Source: Legionellaceae bacterium
GTDB lineage: Bacteria > Pseudomonadota > Gammaproteobacteria > Legionellales > Legionellaceae
Assembly: GCA_030148065.1 (NCBI GenBank)
Contig: JASBUC010000078.1
Coordinates: forward strand, 51,008-115,007
Length of the DNA stretch: 64,000 nt
Direction of reading: 5' to 3'
The position numbers and the translations under genes were made by a program. Position 1 is the first letter of the stretch, and each line of letters starts with the position of its first letter. The notes beneath the pieces were generated by a model. The model ran no database searches. It worked only from the letters and a program-made list of their open reading frames with translations, and was not told where the DNA came from. This document shows, one piece after another, positions 54,801 through 63,912 of the stretch.

Positions 54801-57800
54801 GCGCCCTGGCAAACTGTTTTTTTTCGAGAATTTTGCCATGCAGATCACGCTCATATTTAGTTAGCCTGCCATTGATTGCAATTTCAAACAGAGCATGCCC
54901 TAGAGTATTGTAGATAAGAAAGCTTGGCTCACCGAGTGCATTAAAGTGCATGCGTGGCTCTTTTCCTGCCCCATAGCCCTTTTTTTCAGAATGGACGGTT
55001 TCGCATTTTGTGAGCGGTTTGCTGATGTTTTTTAGGGCGACATCACTCTCATTAAAGGAAATATTTTCATCATCGACTTCAACGCACTCTTGAGAGGTGC
55101 CAGTGTCTCGTCCTTCTTTGTCATAGTGCTGCCAAATGATTTTTTCATCCGTTTGCCCAAGATTTAGAACTAACTTGTTTGCTTTTAGACCCTTACCATA
55201 ATGATAAGCACAGCTGGATTCAGACTGCTCACTTTTTGATAAATTTATTGTTTGACCATCATCATTAAGGCTTGTTTCATAAATTGCCAAGCCTTCACTG
55301 CGATCTGCTATAAGCCTGCCTGCTTTATCATACTCTTTGTGGTGCTTAAAGCCTGCTCGGTCGATGTGAGTGTCGATTAATCCTCGATCATTTCGAACAA
55401 AGGACTCTTCATACCCTAAGGGATCGGTTAATTTATAGAGTTCACCACTGTTATAATAGGATTTTCGACTGATTCGATCTTTTTTTGGATCTTTCTTAGC
55501 AATGTGCTCGAGCACAAGCGCTTTAAGTTCTGGTTCAGTTAATGTGCGTACTTTGATTTCTTGTTGATGCTGACAGGACTCAATTAAGCGATCATCCTTA
55601 TCGTAGGAAAACGTCGTTAGCATGCCTTTTTTGTCTAGCACATAAAAAGGTTTGTTCGCTGTTGTAAAGCCAAAAAACTCGCTTTGATTCTGCGGATTGT
55701 TTAAATAGCCATGCCTGGCAAGTAAGTCCTTAAACTCGTGGTCACTGTAAGTAGAAAGAGTGCTTTTCAGGTCTTGAAGTTCGTTTATCAGTGCCGCACT
55801 TAAGTGATGGCTTTGAGGGTTTTTAATAGGCAGAAGCTCTGCATAGATAGTGGTTTTAATGATTCTTCCTGCCTCATCGAACACACTCTCAGTGACTTTT
55901 CCTCGTGCATCAATATGAAAGCGTGGCTCACCAAAATCAGAGTAAATTGTATAGATAGCCCGATCTTGTGCACTGTCATGCAAGGCATGATTAAGTAAAT
56001 TAGCGCTAAGTTTCTTTGCGTCTAGTTCCCCAACGCCAAGAGCTAGGGGAGAGGTATAGGCTCGTTTGCTAACAACTTTACCGAGAAGGTTGTATTGGTA
56101 GCGATGAACCAAGCCCAGGTGCTTTCCATCGCTGTTTATAAAGTGCTGAATGCTTGCCTCTTTCTGTCCACGCTGATTGTAGGTAAAAGAGGTGAGCTTA
56201 TCATCTGATGACTCTAAGGCTTTAACTTCCTTTGCAATCAAGGCGCGAAAGGCTGAGCGTTCTTCTGGGCTTAACCTTTCTAAAGAGTCATAAGAGAGCA
56301 CGGTTTCTAGTGTTTCTTGGCTTAAGGGTTTATCGAGTAGGCGATGGCTGAGTAGTTGATTTTTTTGATTGTAAGAGCAGGCGGTAACAATACCAAGAGG
56401 GCTGATGGCATAGAGTGGGTTTCCACTTAAGTCATAGATGGTGCGCTTTAAGAGTCCTTCTGTGTCTTGCTCTAGTACTATTTGTCCTGCCCAGTCTCGC
56501 AGAACCCGCGATTCAATGTTTAAATCGTTCGTGCCAGGATCGATGATTTTCGTCATACTGCGACTTAAACTATCGTGCTTAAACTCAGTAACATGGAGAG
56601 CACTGCTAGTCTTTAGACCAGACTCGATTCGAGTTTGTTGTTTTAGACCGTTATAGCTTGTGCGAAGGCTAACCTTTTTATTATGTGGGCAAGGGTCAAA
56701 GCCTTCATCCGCACACTCTGCTTGCAAGGCGCTCTCAATGGTTAATTGTCGCTTGTCATAGGTATAATTTGTGCGACGACCTGCTGCAGTCATGGTTGAT
56801 AGTGGTAAGCCATAAACGTTTAAGCATTCATGTTTGATGATTTTGGCGACGGCTTTTTGCTCACTCTCATCTAATCGGCTATCAAAGCTTATTATGGCTG
56901 TAAGATGATCGTCTTCATTTCGCTGAAACTGTTGACATACTTTGGCAGCATTGATGGTCTCTGAGAGTTTGCCTGTGTGATCGTAGGCATTTTGACGTAT
57001 TAGGCGCACGTTTCGGTTGTGATCAACTTGAGTATGAGTTAGAAGTTTACCAAGTGCGCAGTGGCTCATGGTGTTCTTAAGAGGAACAATTTCGCTTGCG
57101 CCATCAGCGTCACTCCTATAAAGGCAATGAGAGATTTCTTGCCCAAAGACGTTTTGAACGGTCTTGGATTTGGATCCATCAGGGTGAAGGGTGAGAGTGC
57201 ATCGTGCTTGTCTATCAAATTGATAGAGCGTTTTTAAGCCCTCAGGATCGGTAAGCGTCCTTATTTGGTTAAAGGCTGTGTATTCATGGCTGCTAACTCT
57301 CACTTCCTCGCCATTTTCAAGGATGAGGGATTCTTCTATCGCTCTTCCTAATCGGTCAAATTGATAGTGCGTTATCGCTCTGTCTTCTTCAATTTTCTTG
57401 GTGCAATGAGCAAATGGTGAGTGGTACTGATAAAGGTTAGTTTTACACAGGGAGTCTTTGTTTGGCTGAAACACCTGCTCTATAAGCATCACTTGTCTAG
57501 TCTCTTGTTTGCTTGCTAAACCTCTTGTTTCACGAGTGGTTTTCGTCTCTAGATAGAGATTGTCTGAGACTTGTTGGCGTTTAATTGTTTCTTCATCAAA
57601 GGCATTATGGGAATGATAAGTTTGATAACCTTCTGGATCGGTGATGATTGTGCAGTGATTGTCTAAATCAAAGTAGGTCGAGTCTGCATCAAAGGCTAGA
57701 GATTTAATCAGCTCTCTGTCAAACAACGTTTGTAAGTAGGACTCTAATTGGGCTTGCCCTTTTATGCTTGTAAAGCTTGTTGGTGAGAAGGCTGAATCCT

Positions 57801-60800
57801 TTATCTTTACAAAGGATTGATAGATGCGAGACTCAATCTCTTGGCTAAATGGGTTGTAATAACTGCGCTTTATGACGCCAGCAGCCGAAAGAGAGGCGAT
57901 TTGACGTCCCGCCTTGTCATAGCAGTAGAGGGTTTTATGGCCAAGCTCATTTTCTTCACTAATTAGTTGTAAGCCCTGATAGGTTTTTTTGATGGCCTTT
58001 GATGTTAAGGCTTCAATTTTCTCGTTAAGACCACTGGCCTTTTTTTGCATTTCTTCCAATTCTGTAATCTTCAGACAGAGAGAGGGGGTGAGTATGTGAG
58101 TTATTTGCCCCAAACGATTGCGGGTGAACCTTATTTGTCGAAAGGTATCGCCTGTTAGATTTTCAGGGACTTGTTGAGAGGGCTCGCCTTCATAACGGCC
58201 TTCTGTTAAAAGTCGGTGAGAGAAGTCGTACGTTTTTTTAACCACCAGGCCATCATTAGGGTGGTGCTCAACGAGTAAGTTGCCATGTGGATCGTATTGG
58301 TAGTGAATGATCTTATCATTGCTACTCTCAGGTGGTAGCTCGGGTCTATAGTGAGACTCTTGAGAGGGAGGTGAGATCTGTTTTTCAAAATGACGCGTTT
58401 GTGTACAGAGCCCTTGGGCATTAAAGATTTTTAAGTTTACATAGCCCTCTGCGTCAACTGATAAGTCATTGAGCCCACTTTGATTGTAGTAGTGTCGGCT
58501 GCGACAAGGCATGGGATCTGATTGGGCAAGCTTATTGAGCTCCTCTGTGCATAGTATGCCATTCGTTACAGCCGCTAGTGCTCGGTGGTAACGTGTGGTT
58601 ATAGTCTCCTGACCTACTTGATTAAACTGGTGTTTCGTAAGATAGCCTGCTGTATCGATGCTATGCGTTTTTTGACCCATATGATAAATGGTGTGGTGGG
58701 TGCGATCTTCCTCCTCTCTTTGGCACTGGCTGGGAAAAGCGTTCATCTTGATTAATTCGTTAATTTCAGCCTCATTCAAAGCCTTTGCGTAGTGAGTGCT
58801 AGAGATTTTGAGATTTAAACTGTTGTACCTATGTTCTTTGCAGTAGCCTTCCTCATTAATGTCGAAAAGCAATTGGCCAAAACTATCTTTAATTTCATAG
58901 CGCTTGCGAGCATTTTTTTCGTTTGCTTGTATAAAGGAATTCAGGGATTCTTGCACTCTGATCCAGAGGTTAGGATCTATTGGTTCATCCGTTCGTATGT
59001 TCTCAAAGAGAGTTACTGGCAGCTCTTTGTCTATCTCAAAAAGGGTCGTAAAACGCAATTCACAATTTAGGTCATCATTGTCGTGATATTGAACTGCGAG
59101 GAGTTCACCTTCTTCATTTAAGCAATAGCGTTTTCGCAAATATTGATCTTGGATGGTTATCTTGACTAAGCCATTTTCATCGAGCGTTGCGATAGGCTTA
59201 TCTGAGCCCTGATAATAAGCGTTTGTTTTTTGTAGCAAGCGATACTCATCGTTTACTTTCTCTATTTTTAGTGTGGTAATCTCCCGTCCATCTTGATTAA
59301 AGGCTCTGAGGCTAATGAGTCCCGTTTTTTCAAAGCTAAATTCAGCATGTCCTTCTTGAATGCGCTTAATCAGATTATTATCGGCTATGAAGTCGATAAG
59401 GGATTGCTCAATTTCTTTTGGGATCACGCCTTCATTAAAGGGAAGAGCAAGGCGTTCTATACGAGTTTGGTTACTATTTTTGTCGATTAACGAGAGTCGT
59501 TCATTGGCTTTATTATAGCGAATCGTTTCTTTAAAAATTTCACCGGAGTCTTCTTTAAATCCAGTCTCAAGCAATTGGCCAAATTGGTTGTAGCTCGTTA
59601 GTTGGTTGAGAGTACCAAGCCTTGTTACCTGTAGTTGGCCTTGCACATCATAACTTAAGTCTTTTATCAGAGTCTCTTCAGGCTTTATTTTACTTCGCCA
59701 AAGTAGTAGTGCCTCGAGAGTCACGGGATTATTCTCTAGTGCATATGAATGATTGGGATAGCAAATCTCTTGTGCTGGACAATCTAAGTCTTTGTAAACA
59801 TATTCTTTGACTTCCCCTCGTTGACTTATTTCAAACAGTAGATGTGGCCTGGAGAAGTTTGTTTTCTGATAGATAAAGTAATGAGTGAGCGCCCTATTTT
59901 TTTCTAATTCGATGAGTGATTCTGCAACCAATAGACCGTCTTGATCATAGTGTCGTTTTTTTTGATGAACCAGTTTCCCTGCTTCAAAAAATCGCTTCTC
60001 AACCCATTGTCCCGCAAGATTGTTTTCTACTTCATCGAGTCTGCCATTTGAGTAGGCAATTGAGAGGGGTTCTAGTTCTTTGCTTGTCTCAAGTAGCGCG
60101 GTCGTTTCTGCAACCGCGACTTGTTGATAGGAACCATTTCTATTATGCGTTAAGGAGAGTAGAGGGCTTGAGTCTGTCACAGAGGTACTTTCAGCATGAG
60201 CTGACTTATAGAGCTTGGTTTTAGTCTCTTTAGTACTAAAGTGGTAGTGCTCATCACTTGCGCATGAGATTGTCTCGATTTGACCACTGTCACTGAACTT
60301 AAATTCACAGACTTGCTGACGTTCATTGCTGCAAGCAGAAAGGTTGCCATTTTGATATTCGTAGTGTCGTTGGTAGTCTGACTCTTCGTCAAAAAGGGTA
60401 GTGGTCATTAATTGTTTATAGTCTTCATCAATGAATTCAAAGCTTGCAAGATTCACCCCTTCTTTGTCACTTAACAACAGAGTGCTTTTATGCCAATCTA
60501 GCTGATAGAACTGATGCGGGCTTTCGATTTCTATAAGTCTTCCGTTGCCATCATATGCAAAGTTAATTAGCTCACCGGTCTTTGCTTTTTTTGCTTTAAG
60601 ACGCCCCGTCTCATCATACTGCTCCCAAATGTCTTGATTGGGGCTTTGCATGACAAAGCCACCTTCTGTTTTGTGTAGCTCACAACCTGACGGTTTATAG
60701 CCTTTTGGTGGGCAGTAGCATTGTCGCTTTTCACTAAAGGTAAAGGGAACTGGCAAGCCATCGTGTTCCATCAGGGTGATGCTTGTTTCGTTTGTCTCAT

Positions 60801-61068
60801 CAAATCTCAAGGATCGAACGGCACTAAATTGCCATCGGCTCTCTGTTAGACGACTATTAAAGTGAAAGCTAATGGGGAGGCTACTTCCCCCAAGAACTAA
60901 GTTAAGTCCTGGCTCCCTAAGGGTTAGATTGCCCGTTTGACTGTTAATCGAAATTGCAAACTCGTTTCGTTCAACGGGGGTTACTAAGGGTTTAGGTAGT
61001 TCTGATGAGAGGGCCTGAGAGGTGCCAAGATTACTATAGATCCGAAAAGGGAGGTTGGTTGGTGTCAT
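48895..61068 (-). CDS. Giant YD/RHS-repeat protein (4057 residues)
   Basis: One uninterrupted frame. Residues about 35-110 resemble the RHS N-terminal domain (INSQTGNLTLREPGLNLVLGGSSLPISF...FNSRL). From about 150 to 3200 many YD-type repeats occur (YDETGRLK, YDGNGRLIEI, YDLSGNPLY, YNQLGLLTSL), predicting a very large beta-cage shell. About 3572-3760 resembles a DUF637/haemagglutinin-type region (VAASGMGMQAASLVSGPLTMALTAG), and a hydrophobic stretch at about 3970-4020 (GVTELTTALAAAGATEGILSIP) resembles pre-toxin segments. The protein ends soon afterwards. No signal peptide, PAAR domain or DPxGxxxG-N-x-Y self-cleavage motif was seen. AGGAAAC lies seven bases before ATG 61068. Function unknown; toxin, adhesin or effector shell are options. 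Confidence 0.85.
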   Translation of the reverse strand: MTPTNLPFRIYSNLGTSQALSSELPKPLVTPVERNEFAISINSQTGNLTLREPGLNLVLGGSSLPISFHFNSRLTESRWQFSAVRSLRFDETNETSITLMEHDGLPVPFTFSEKRQCYCPPKGYKPSGCELHKTEGGFVMQSPNQDIWEQYDETGRLKAKKAKTGELINFAYDGNGRLIEIESPHQFYQLDWHKSTLLLSDKEGVNLASFEFIDEDYKQLMTTTLFDEESDYQRHYEYQNGNLSACSNERQQVCEFKFSDSGQIETISCASDEHYHFSTKETKTKLYKSAHAESTSVTDSSPLLSLTHNRNGSYQQVAVAETTALLETSKELEPLSIAYSNGRLDEVENNLAGQWVEKRFFEAGKLVHQKKRHYDQDGLLVAESLIELEKNRALTHYFIYQKTNFSRPHLLFEISQRGEVKEYVYKDLDCPAQEICYPNHSYALENNPVTLEALLLWRSKIKPEETLIKDLSYDVQGQLQVTRLGTLNQLTSYNQFGQLLETGFKEDSGEIFKETIRYNKANERLSLIDKNSNQTRIERLALPFNEGVIPKEIEQSLIDFIADNNLIKRIQEGHAEFSFEKTGLISLRAFNQDGREITTLKIEKVNDEYRLLQKTNAYYQGSDKPIATLDENGLVKITIQDQYLRKRYCLNEEGELLAVQYHDNDDLNCELRFTTLFEIDKELPVTLFENIRTDEPIDPNLWIRVQESLNSFIQANEKNARKRYEIKDSFGQLLFDINEEGYCKEHRYNSLNLKISSTHYAKALNEAEINELIKMNAFPSQCQREEEDRTHHTIYHMGQKTHSIDTAGYLTKHQFNQVGQETITTRYHRALAAVTNGILCTEELNKLAQSDPMPCRSRHYYNQSGLNDLSVDAEGYVNLKIFNAQGLCTQTRHFEKQISPPSQESHYRPELPPESSNDKIIHYQYDPHGNLLVEHHPNDGLVVKKTYDFSHRLLTEGRYEGEPSQQVPENLTGDTFRQIRFTRNRLGQITHILTPSLCLKITELEEMQKKASGLNEKIEALTSKAIKKTYQGLQLISEENELGHKTLYCYDKAGRQIASLSAAGVIKRSYYNPFSQEIESRIYQSFVKIKDSAFSPTSFTSIKGQAQLESYLQTLFDRELIKSLAFDADSTYFDLDNHCTIITDPEGYQTYHSHNAFDEETIKRQQVSDNLYLETKTTRETRGLASKQETRQVMLIEQVFQPNKDSLCKTNLYQYHSPFAHCTKKIEEDRAITHYQFDRLGRAIEESLILENGEEVRVSSHEYTAFNQIRTLTDPEGLKTLYQFDRQARCTLTLHPDGSKSKTVQNVFGQEISHCLYRSDADGASEIVPLKNTMSHCALGKLLTHTQVDHNRNVRLIRQNAYDHTGKLSETINAAKVCQQFQRNEDDHLTAIISFDSRLDESEQKAVAKIIKHECLNVYGLPLSTMTAAGRRTNYTYDKRQLTIESALQAECADEGFDPCPHNKKVSLRTSYNGLKQQTRIESGLKTSSALHVTEFKHDSLSRSMTKIIDPGTNDLNIESRVLRDWAGQIVLEQDTEGLLKRTIYDLSGNPLYAISPLGIVTACSYNQKNQLLSHRLLDKPLSQETLETVLSYDSLERLSPEERSAFRALIAKEVKALESSDDKLTSFTYNQRGQKEASIQHFINSDGKHLGLVHRYQYNLLGKVVSKRAYTSPLALGVGELDAKKLSANLLNHALHDSAQDRAIYTIYSDFGEPRFHIDARGKVTESVFDEAGRIIKTTIYAELLPIKNPQSHHLSAALINELQDLKSTLSTYSDHEFKDLLARHGYLNNPQNQSEFFGFTTANKPFYVLDKKGMLTTFSYDKDDRLIESCQHQQEIKVRTLTEPELKALVLEHIAKKDPKKDRISRKSYYNSGELYKLTDPLGYEESFVRNDRGLIDTHIDRAGFKHHKEYDKAGRLIADRSEGLAIYETSLNDDGQTINLSKSEQSESSCAYHYGKGLKANKLVLNLGQTDEKIIWQHYDKEGRDTGTSQECVEVDDENISFNESDVALKNISKPLTKCETVHSEKKGYGAGKEPRMHFNALGEPSFLIYNTLGHALFEIAINGRLTKYERDLHGKILEKKQFARALDTSFKEALATNPNYLRQGFSLTEFLALNCLPEPDEQNDRSLYCQYDNDGNLTELRKSSRPLYHPESNSLTTIEPTIKKRYDAFGRLIYKGELQFPEERDTHGCLRHESQWHESFFTYEAGHKKPSIALESVKESHEDEKKLKLTHYTFNVFGDLTSKHEFATPLSYSFASESSENLLSLIMKLKTNRLRELNQQKDEARNRDRVTHYSYNLRGEQISECLEQEFISHQVHHEKNVFPASVATSNLSLKEQDNGYCAIEPQLVRQDLIKRIERGARGEITKVTHENGESEYFYYDANKKIIAEILRPVMSEKQTGPNQFEAVKVLPVTLYYRNASGEEVGQKKLNAGLSLITELPKQHEAQNMLDFSLPSKTSEQDAFTLQILDNRGLAKLCQNRYGDLQTFSYYKDKTLARKAFLRYHRLPESMDLKSLSDLETICKSTQENRSQKETRKVQSNSPKEFELVTSIDEERHAYLHGNLVLGGMYRNGDYCPALSKKTLYNVFNEPVLCTLASCDLDSSDEVFFQHYHQGLCFSSNEGGINRLKFYDGMGFETLCIQDQAEDLSQIRTLESFIQQGLRVQNKQTNSKNSVLTKSLFNGRGKLLKRQTPAAPSSDEPYSSKQSTSMPALEESFHRDVFNRCTKEIIKGRTTDKEYSLRGDLLKRIKPEGNFLVQECLSTTHYQLLKKKPVERYFFNEKRELVCTQNPQDGNRWHFFCGGHSYLELDEFGNRLRELRTNGSLDLIALIDQQDNRWKLRSNQSEVIEASTPNLSESGETLGPSMPFLFQRKGFNQDLVSQVLPFQEVNECFQTVQDAYCYDPKGQVLLSSDFEGHLTHTLRDINGKLLASGEQTSSTDFTYNHYQRSQIFSRLVSRVDKGKGQFHYQYNQLGLLTSLTQSKHNSLPNQLFRRHGSWEAKSGIYFLKEPGKSTPLEHTTYDFVRGELVSVSDIASDTKVCYTYNPLRERISKRANKLSNDELISESRRTLNSNGDPYLEESPEHSFISLHDLSGNIVFRQAKLFCNRGEELVNQAGASYDLGARLNFYNCPVSLSLDSQGAIQSLTVLPPRQQRAVATDTKINVESPFLSQGCRLLYDAKTSLLQREETALQTTDYQYASFLRVNKATFLPLIKKHYAATKEFIWQGLKPFQVNIIDKNHHSTLLYQFKTNQNFVLTDKQDFFRKESWHYSLCPDAETPSQLHIHSTNQEHQSTTNYQYYYQPTETLQQTKIEQRQEEQTSTKQNYYLNGQLYAFDQLKNNPRDYYQRVFTLLTYQGKGLVHQFFRNLAKREKCGNYEVKTLLLGVNDDLQASFLSTWKWILSIEAHRTNHKRREGDSEVVLLKRLPDIDYQQYEKSAEVKAEDYRQNALNNSSLGNPLQLESGNRKIGNLQAMSQGVMLTRQENNLSIKDLNAQIHNQKHQEDLGLNLLFRLSLGRTNTIKSGQSIPYASGPQTYYDLDSESHYQHLLNELNNVYPEPISHQTHNPTNCKEVLTKVATTVAASGMGMQAASLVSGPLTMALTAGLVAGASHASLQGVTKYAHLVNKFSFREVLATAFTTGVGAGFGSYLNQLEPIIGAPRGKLRAIENRLERDLVQAISGNLFEQAAQARHHQPFDFKSLMRSVEKASTESIIGLLEPEQLDGPLEALLEHVKTATTATLLGAAISHHNSATESLLAQIGGQLIGEGLSAESSKLLAHTLHEQTNSQVEPERFKELKNLQSSNSEEAYRLATLKSEGLVATNDELFQKLESQLDESMRHAFGHELEKEFQFHHPLTQTTAESRLHEHTLTSNNDNPARQKKVETFLTKESEKNRDYALQASQTKPLENQSVAENPHGFFYKPLHFDGRGPLKADLLGNNERPHKNREVSPTPTHKSSLLNTTANRAWGLLQMSAGVTELTTALAAAGATEGILSIPSIALGGHALDVITTGWLNLSTGSSKKTFSEQAIVELTGSESTGQLFEYGIEAMSGI

Positions 61069-61264
61069 GTTGTTTCCTATGAAAAATCCGTTTTATCCTA
61101 GGGCAGACATAGTGTGATACACGCCTGCACAATCTCATTAACAGCCTTTGAAACCATTAATGATTATAGAATCTATCATATGGAATTATGGATAGCAATA
61201 GGGTGGGGTGGTTAAAGTCTGCAGCCGTTGCTAGGTATTTATTTTGCGATGAGCCTAATAGAAT

Positions 61265-63154
61265 CTAGAGGCCAGGTCTATTTGAAGATAGACTATATTC
61301 TTCAGTGAAAGAATCTTTAATTTCATTCCAGTTGAGCTTAAGAATGTCTGTTAAATCGTCATCGTCTAATTGCCCTATTTTTTCTAGCAACAGTTCTTCA
61401 AAGTCTGATAAATTATCACTATTTATTTCTTTCTTCTCGTACTCAGTTAATAGTAATGTTATTTCATTAAAATCGGTGTCTTCATACTCAGCGTATACTT
61501 CCATATACGAAGTTTTGAGATCTGCCATAAGAGTTTTTAGTGTGGCTGTATCTAAACTTTCACCATTATCTATAGTTTCTTGTTCACAACAATTTTGGCT
61601 TAATTGTTCAGTCTCTTCTGCTATTGATTTAATTCTATCTTTAAGGACCTTGTTTTTTTTGCAGGTTTGCTCATCGTTAACTGACAGTGAAGGTTTATTC
61701 TCTACTAAGTCTATAATTTCATTTTCGTATTGTTCCACCTCAGTTTTTTCAGTGTGTTCTACTGGCTCCACGACAACTGGCTTTTCTTCAAAGGTGCTTA
61801 CAGTTGGCTCATCAGAAGAACTATTTTCTTGAGTTAAAATATCTTCCTGTCTGCTTTCTTTAGCAGATACTAATCGTTCATCTCTAGAAATAACTTTCAG
61901 TAGATCCTCTCTGAGGATTTCAATGGCAACTAGGGATTTTCTCTCGAGCATGTTTTTTTCAGGTTTCAATAATAATTGCTGTCGAAATGAATTTATATTT
62001 CTCTGAATTAGAAGAAGTTTTTCTTGATAATCTCGGGGTGATATATTGACATCTAACATGGTTGTAACAGCTTTTGTTATTGATGTTCTTAACTCTTGTA
62101 TTTCCCTCTTAGTGCCATCAAAGCTGTTAGTAGGCTCTCTTGGATTGATATATTCAATAGCTCTTAAATCTTCAACTGCTCTTATGCATCTTGAGTTTGT
62201 GTCCTTATGGGATTTGTTTATCCCTAGTGAAATAGAGTTTTGAAGGGCTTCAAACTTCTGAATTTCTAAAAGCAAAGGAGCGGCCTCTTGGTCAAAACGA
62301 GCTTTCGCACTTTTTAACTTGTTAGCTTTACTTACATTAAATGGTCTTATAGCTTCGTATACCTCACTATAAGCATCGTTTACTCTTTGTATTTTTTGCT
62401 TGATTTTTTCAATTGCTATTTCTTTCTTAATCTGACTTTCTTGATTAATAGAACCATCATAGTTTAGGCAATCTTCAGATAGAATTCTAAGTTCTTCAGA
62501 GTTATCTTCTTCTAAGTAACTAGATAAAACCCCGTCTGCAGAGAGAACCTTCTCTTGAACCGTAGAAGGGAGCCTATTAAAACTTTCATCACTAATAACA
62601 TCTTGCAGGACTGACTGAAATTCAACGACAAACTCATTGTGAATATTAAAGAGATCAAGGTATTGTTTTGCGATGACTTGTTGGTACCATATTGCTAACC
62701 GTTTAGTTTTTTCCCAATCATCTATAATTGACCTTTGGGCCCTTAATTCAAAATCCTCTAAGTATTCTTTTAGCCTTCTAGCGTCCATGGCTTCGTTATT
62801 TCGTTGAATTAATTGTATTATTTTTTCATCACTTTCTTGCTTAGCATCCTCATAATCATCTTCTTTTACAGATAATGTTTGTAAAAACTCCAAAAATGCA
62901 GCTCTGTTAAACATCTCCATTTTATCAAGCCATGACATTGCGTTGATTTGATCAATTACGGATGAATTATTGTGATCTGTTTGGGTCAAATGGCCTTCTC
63001 GTATTGAGTTCTTCTTGGAGGTATCGATAAAGGTTGTTCCTGGGTGATTATTATGTGGTGATTCCCCTTTGCTGAACCCTGGTAGAGTGACATCCTGTAC
63101 ATCTTGCGCTGTTAGCGGACCTTGCTCAGATCGATTATTTGTACCGTAGGCCAT
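61265..63154 (-). CDS. Orphan acidic coiled-coil protein, 629 residues
   Basis: Unrecognised, leaderless and acidic. Long helical stretches (for example about 95-190 and 240-400) suggest coiled coils; about 430-500 is a low-complexity Glu/Val/Thr linker (EEKPVVVEPVEHTEKTEVEQYENE). The C-terminus DSFTEEYSLSSNRPGL is Ser-rich after a Glu-rich stretch (LTEYEKKEINSDNLSDFEELLLEK), similar to type IV effector tails. TGGAG lies five bases before ATG 63154. It precedes the RHS gene on the same strand with a 196-bp gap, so it may be functionally linked or merely adjacent. Confidence 0.65.
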   Translation of the reverse strand: MAYGTNNRSEQGPLTAQDVQDVTLPGFSKGESPHNNHPGTTFIDTSKKNSIREGHLTQTDHNNSSVIDQINAMSWLDKMEMFNRAAFLEFLQTLSVKEDDYEDAKQESDEKIIQLIQRNNEAMDARRLKEYLEDFELRAQRSIIDDWEKTKRLAIWYQQVIAKQYLDLFNIHNEFVVEFQSVLQDVISDESFNRLPSTVQEKVLSADGVLSSYLEEDNSEELRILSEDCLNYDGSINQESQIKKEIAIEKIKQKIQRVNDAYSEVYEAIRPFNVSKANKLKSAKARFDQEAAPLLLEIQKFEALQNSISLGINKSHKDTNSRCIRAVEDLRAIEYINPREPTNSFDGTKREIQELRTSITKAVTTMLDVNISPRDYQEKLLLIQRNINSFRQQLLLKPEKNMLERKSLVAIEILREDLLKVISRDERLVSAKESRQEDILTQENSSSDEPTVSTFEEKPVVVEPVEHTEKTEVEQYENEIIDLVENKPSLSVNDEQTCKKNKVLKDRIKSIAEETEQLSQNCCEQETIDNGESLDTATLKTLMADLKTSYMEVYAEYEDTDFNEITLLLTEYEKKEINSDNLSDFEELLLEKIGQLDDDDLTDILKLNWNEIKDSFTEEYSLSSNRPGL

Positions 63155-63353
63155 AACACTCCATTAAATGAACCAAATGATTATATTTTAGCCTATTTTT
63201 TGTTTGATTTCTGGTTGATATGGCTACAATTACACAAACCAACTAAAATTTTATAATTTTCATACACATATAATGATCGCAAAGTGTAAAGATTGACCAT
63301 GCGGAAGCTATTATGTTAAGCTGTATTTCTTTGAATTTGATGGATTTTAGTTT

Positions 63354-63863
63354 ATGAGCGCAGCACAAAAACAATTATGCATGAAGATTAAACTTGGTAA
63401 AACAGCTGATGTTGAGCAGATTCTAGATAGCAACCCTGAATTGGTTATGCCTTTTGATAATAATGGTAAGGTTAGCTCAGCTTTTATGGCCGCACAAGCC
63501 AAACTGGATATTGCCAGGACAGATAATCCAACGGAAGAGAGAATAGCAAAAGCTAAAAGGTTGTTTGATGTGGTCAGAACTGCTTCTATTATCTATGCAG
63601 TAACAAATTATGAGGGTGAAGGATTTAATCTTGCTTTGCATATGCAAGAAAATAAAGAGAAGTTTACTAACCGTCTCTTAACAGGACAAACACCTATTCA
63701 GTTTGCTGGACCGCGTTCCGAGTTCGCAGAGAGTGTTGAACTTATGAATCGTTCTTCGCAAACAAATGCACAAGCGGAATTGGGCATTTTGTACACACAA
63801 GTATCTAATTTAACAGATCAGTTTGCTGGAGAAGTTAGAACAGTTATTTCAAGCCCCTCCTAG
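63354..63863 (+). CDS. Orphan 169-residue protein with a degenerate ankyrin-like start
   Basis: Not recognised overall. Residues 8-45 (KIKLGKTADVEQILDSNPELVMPFDNNGKVSSAFMAA) look like one degenerate ankyrin repeat. The rest is helical and soluble, without signal or membrane segment. It diverges from the 629-residue gene across 199 bp of AT-rich DNA. A strong terminator follows its stop 14 bp later. Confidence 0.6.
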   Translation: MSAAQKQLCMKIKLGKTADVEQILDSNPELVMPFDNNGKVSSAFMAAQAKLDIARTDNPTEERIAKAKRLFDVVRTASIIYAVTNYEGEGFNLALHMQENKEKFTNRLLTGQTPIQFAGPRSEFAESVELMNRSSQTNAQAELGILYTQVSNLTDQFAGEVRTVISSPS

Positions 63864-63876
63864 TAAAGTCTTTGAG

Positions 63877-63912
63877 GCCAAGTCAGAATCTAATCTTTGA
63901 CTTGGCTTTTTT
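63877..63912 (+). terminator. Rho-independent terminator
   Basis: GCCAAGTCA (63877-63885) and TGACTTGGC (63898-63906) form a perfect 9-bp stem with a 12-base loop, followed by six T residues. Confidence 0.9.

Noticed and set aside
48895..61068. Classical T6SS Rhs toxin with immunity gene
   Set aside because: No PAAR domain, no conserved cleavage motif, no small gene downstream on the same strand.
61305..61832. 175-codon open frame opposite the 629-residue gene
   Set aside because: Its Ser/Val/Leu-rich composition is what an acidic helical gene gives in the opposite frame; no start signals.
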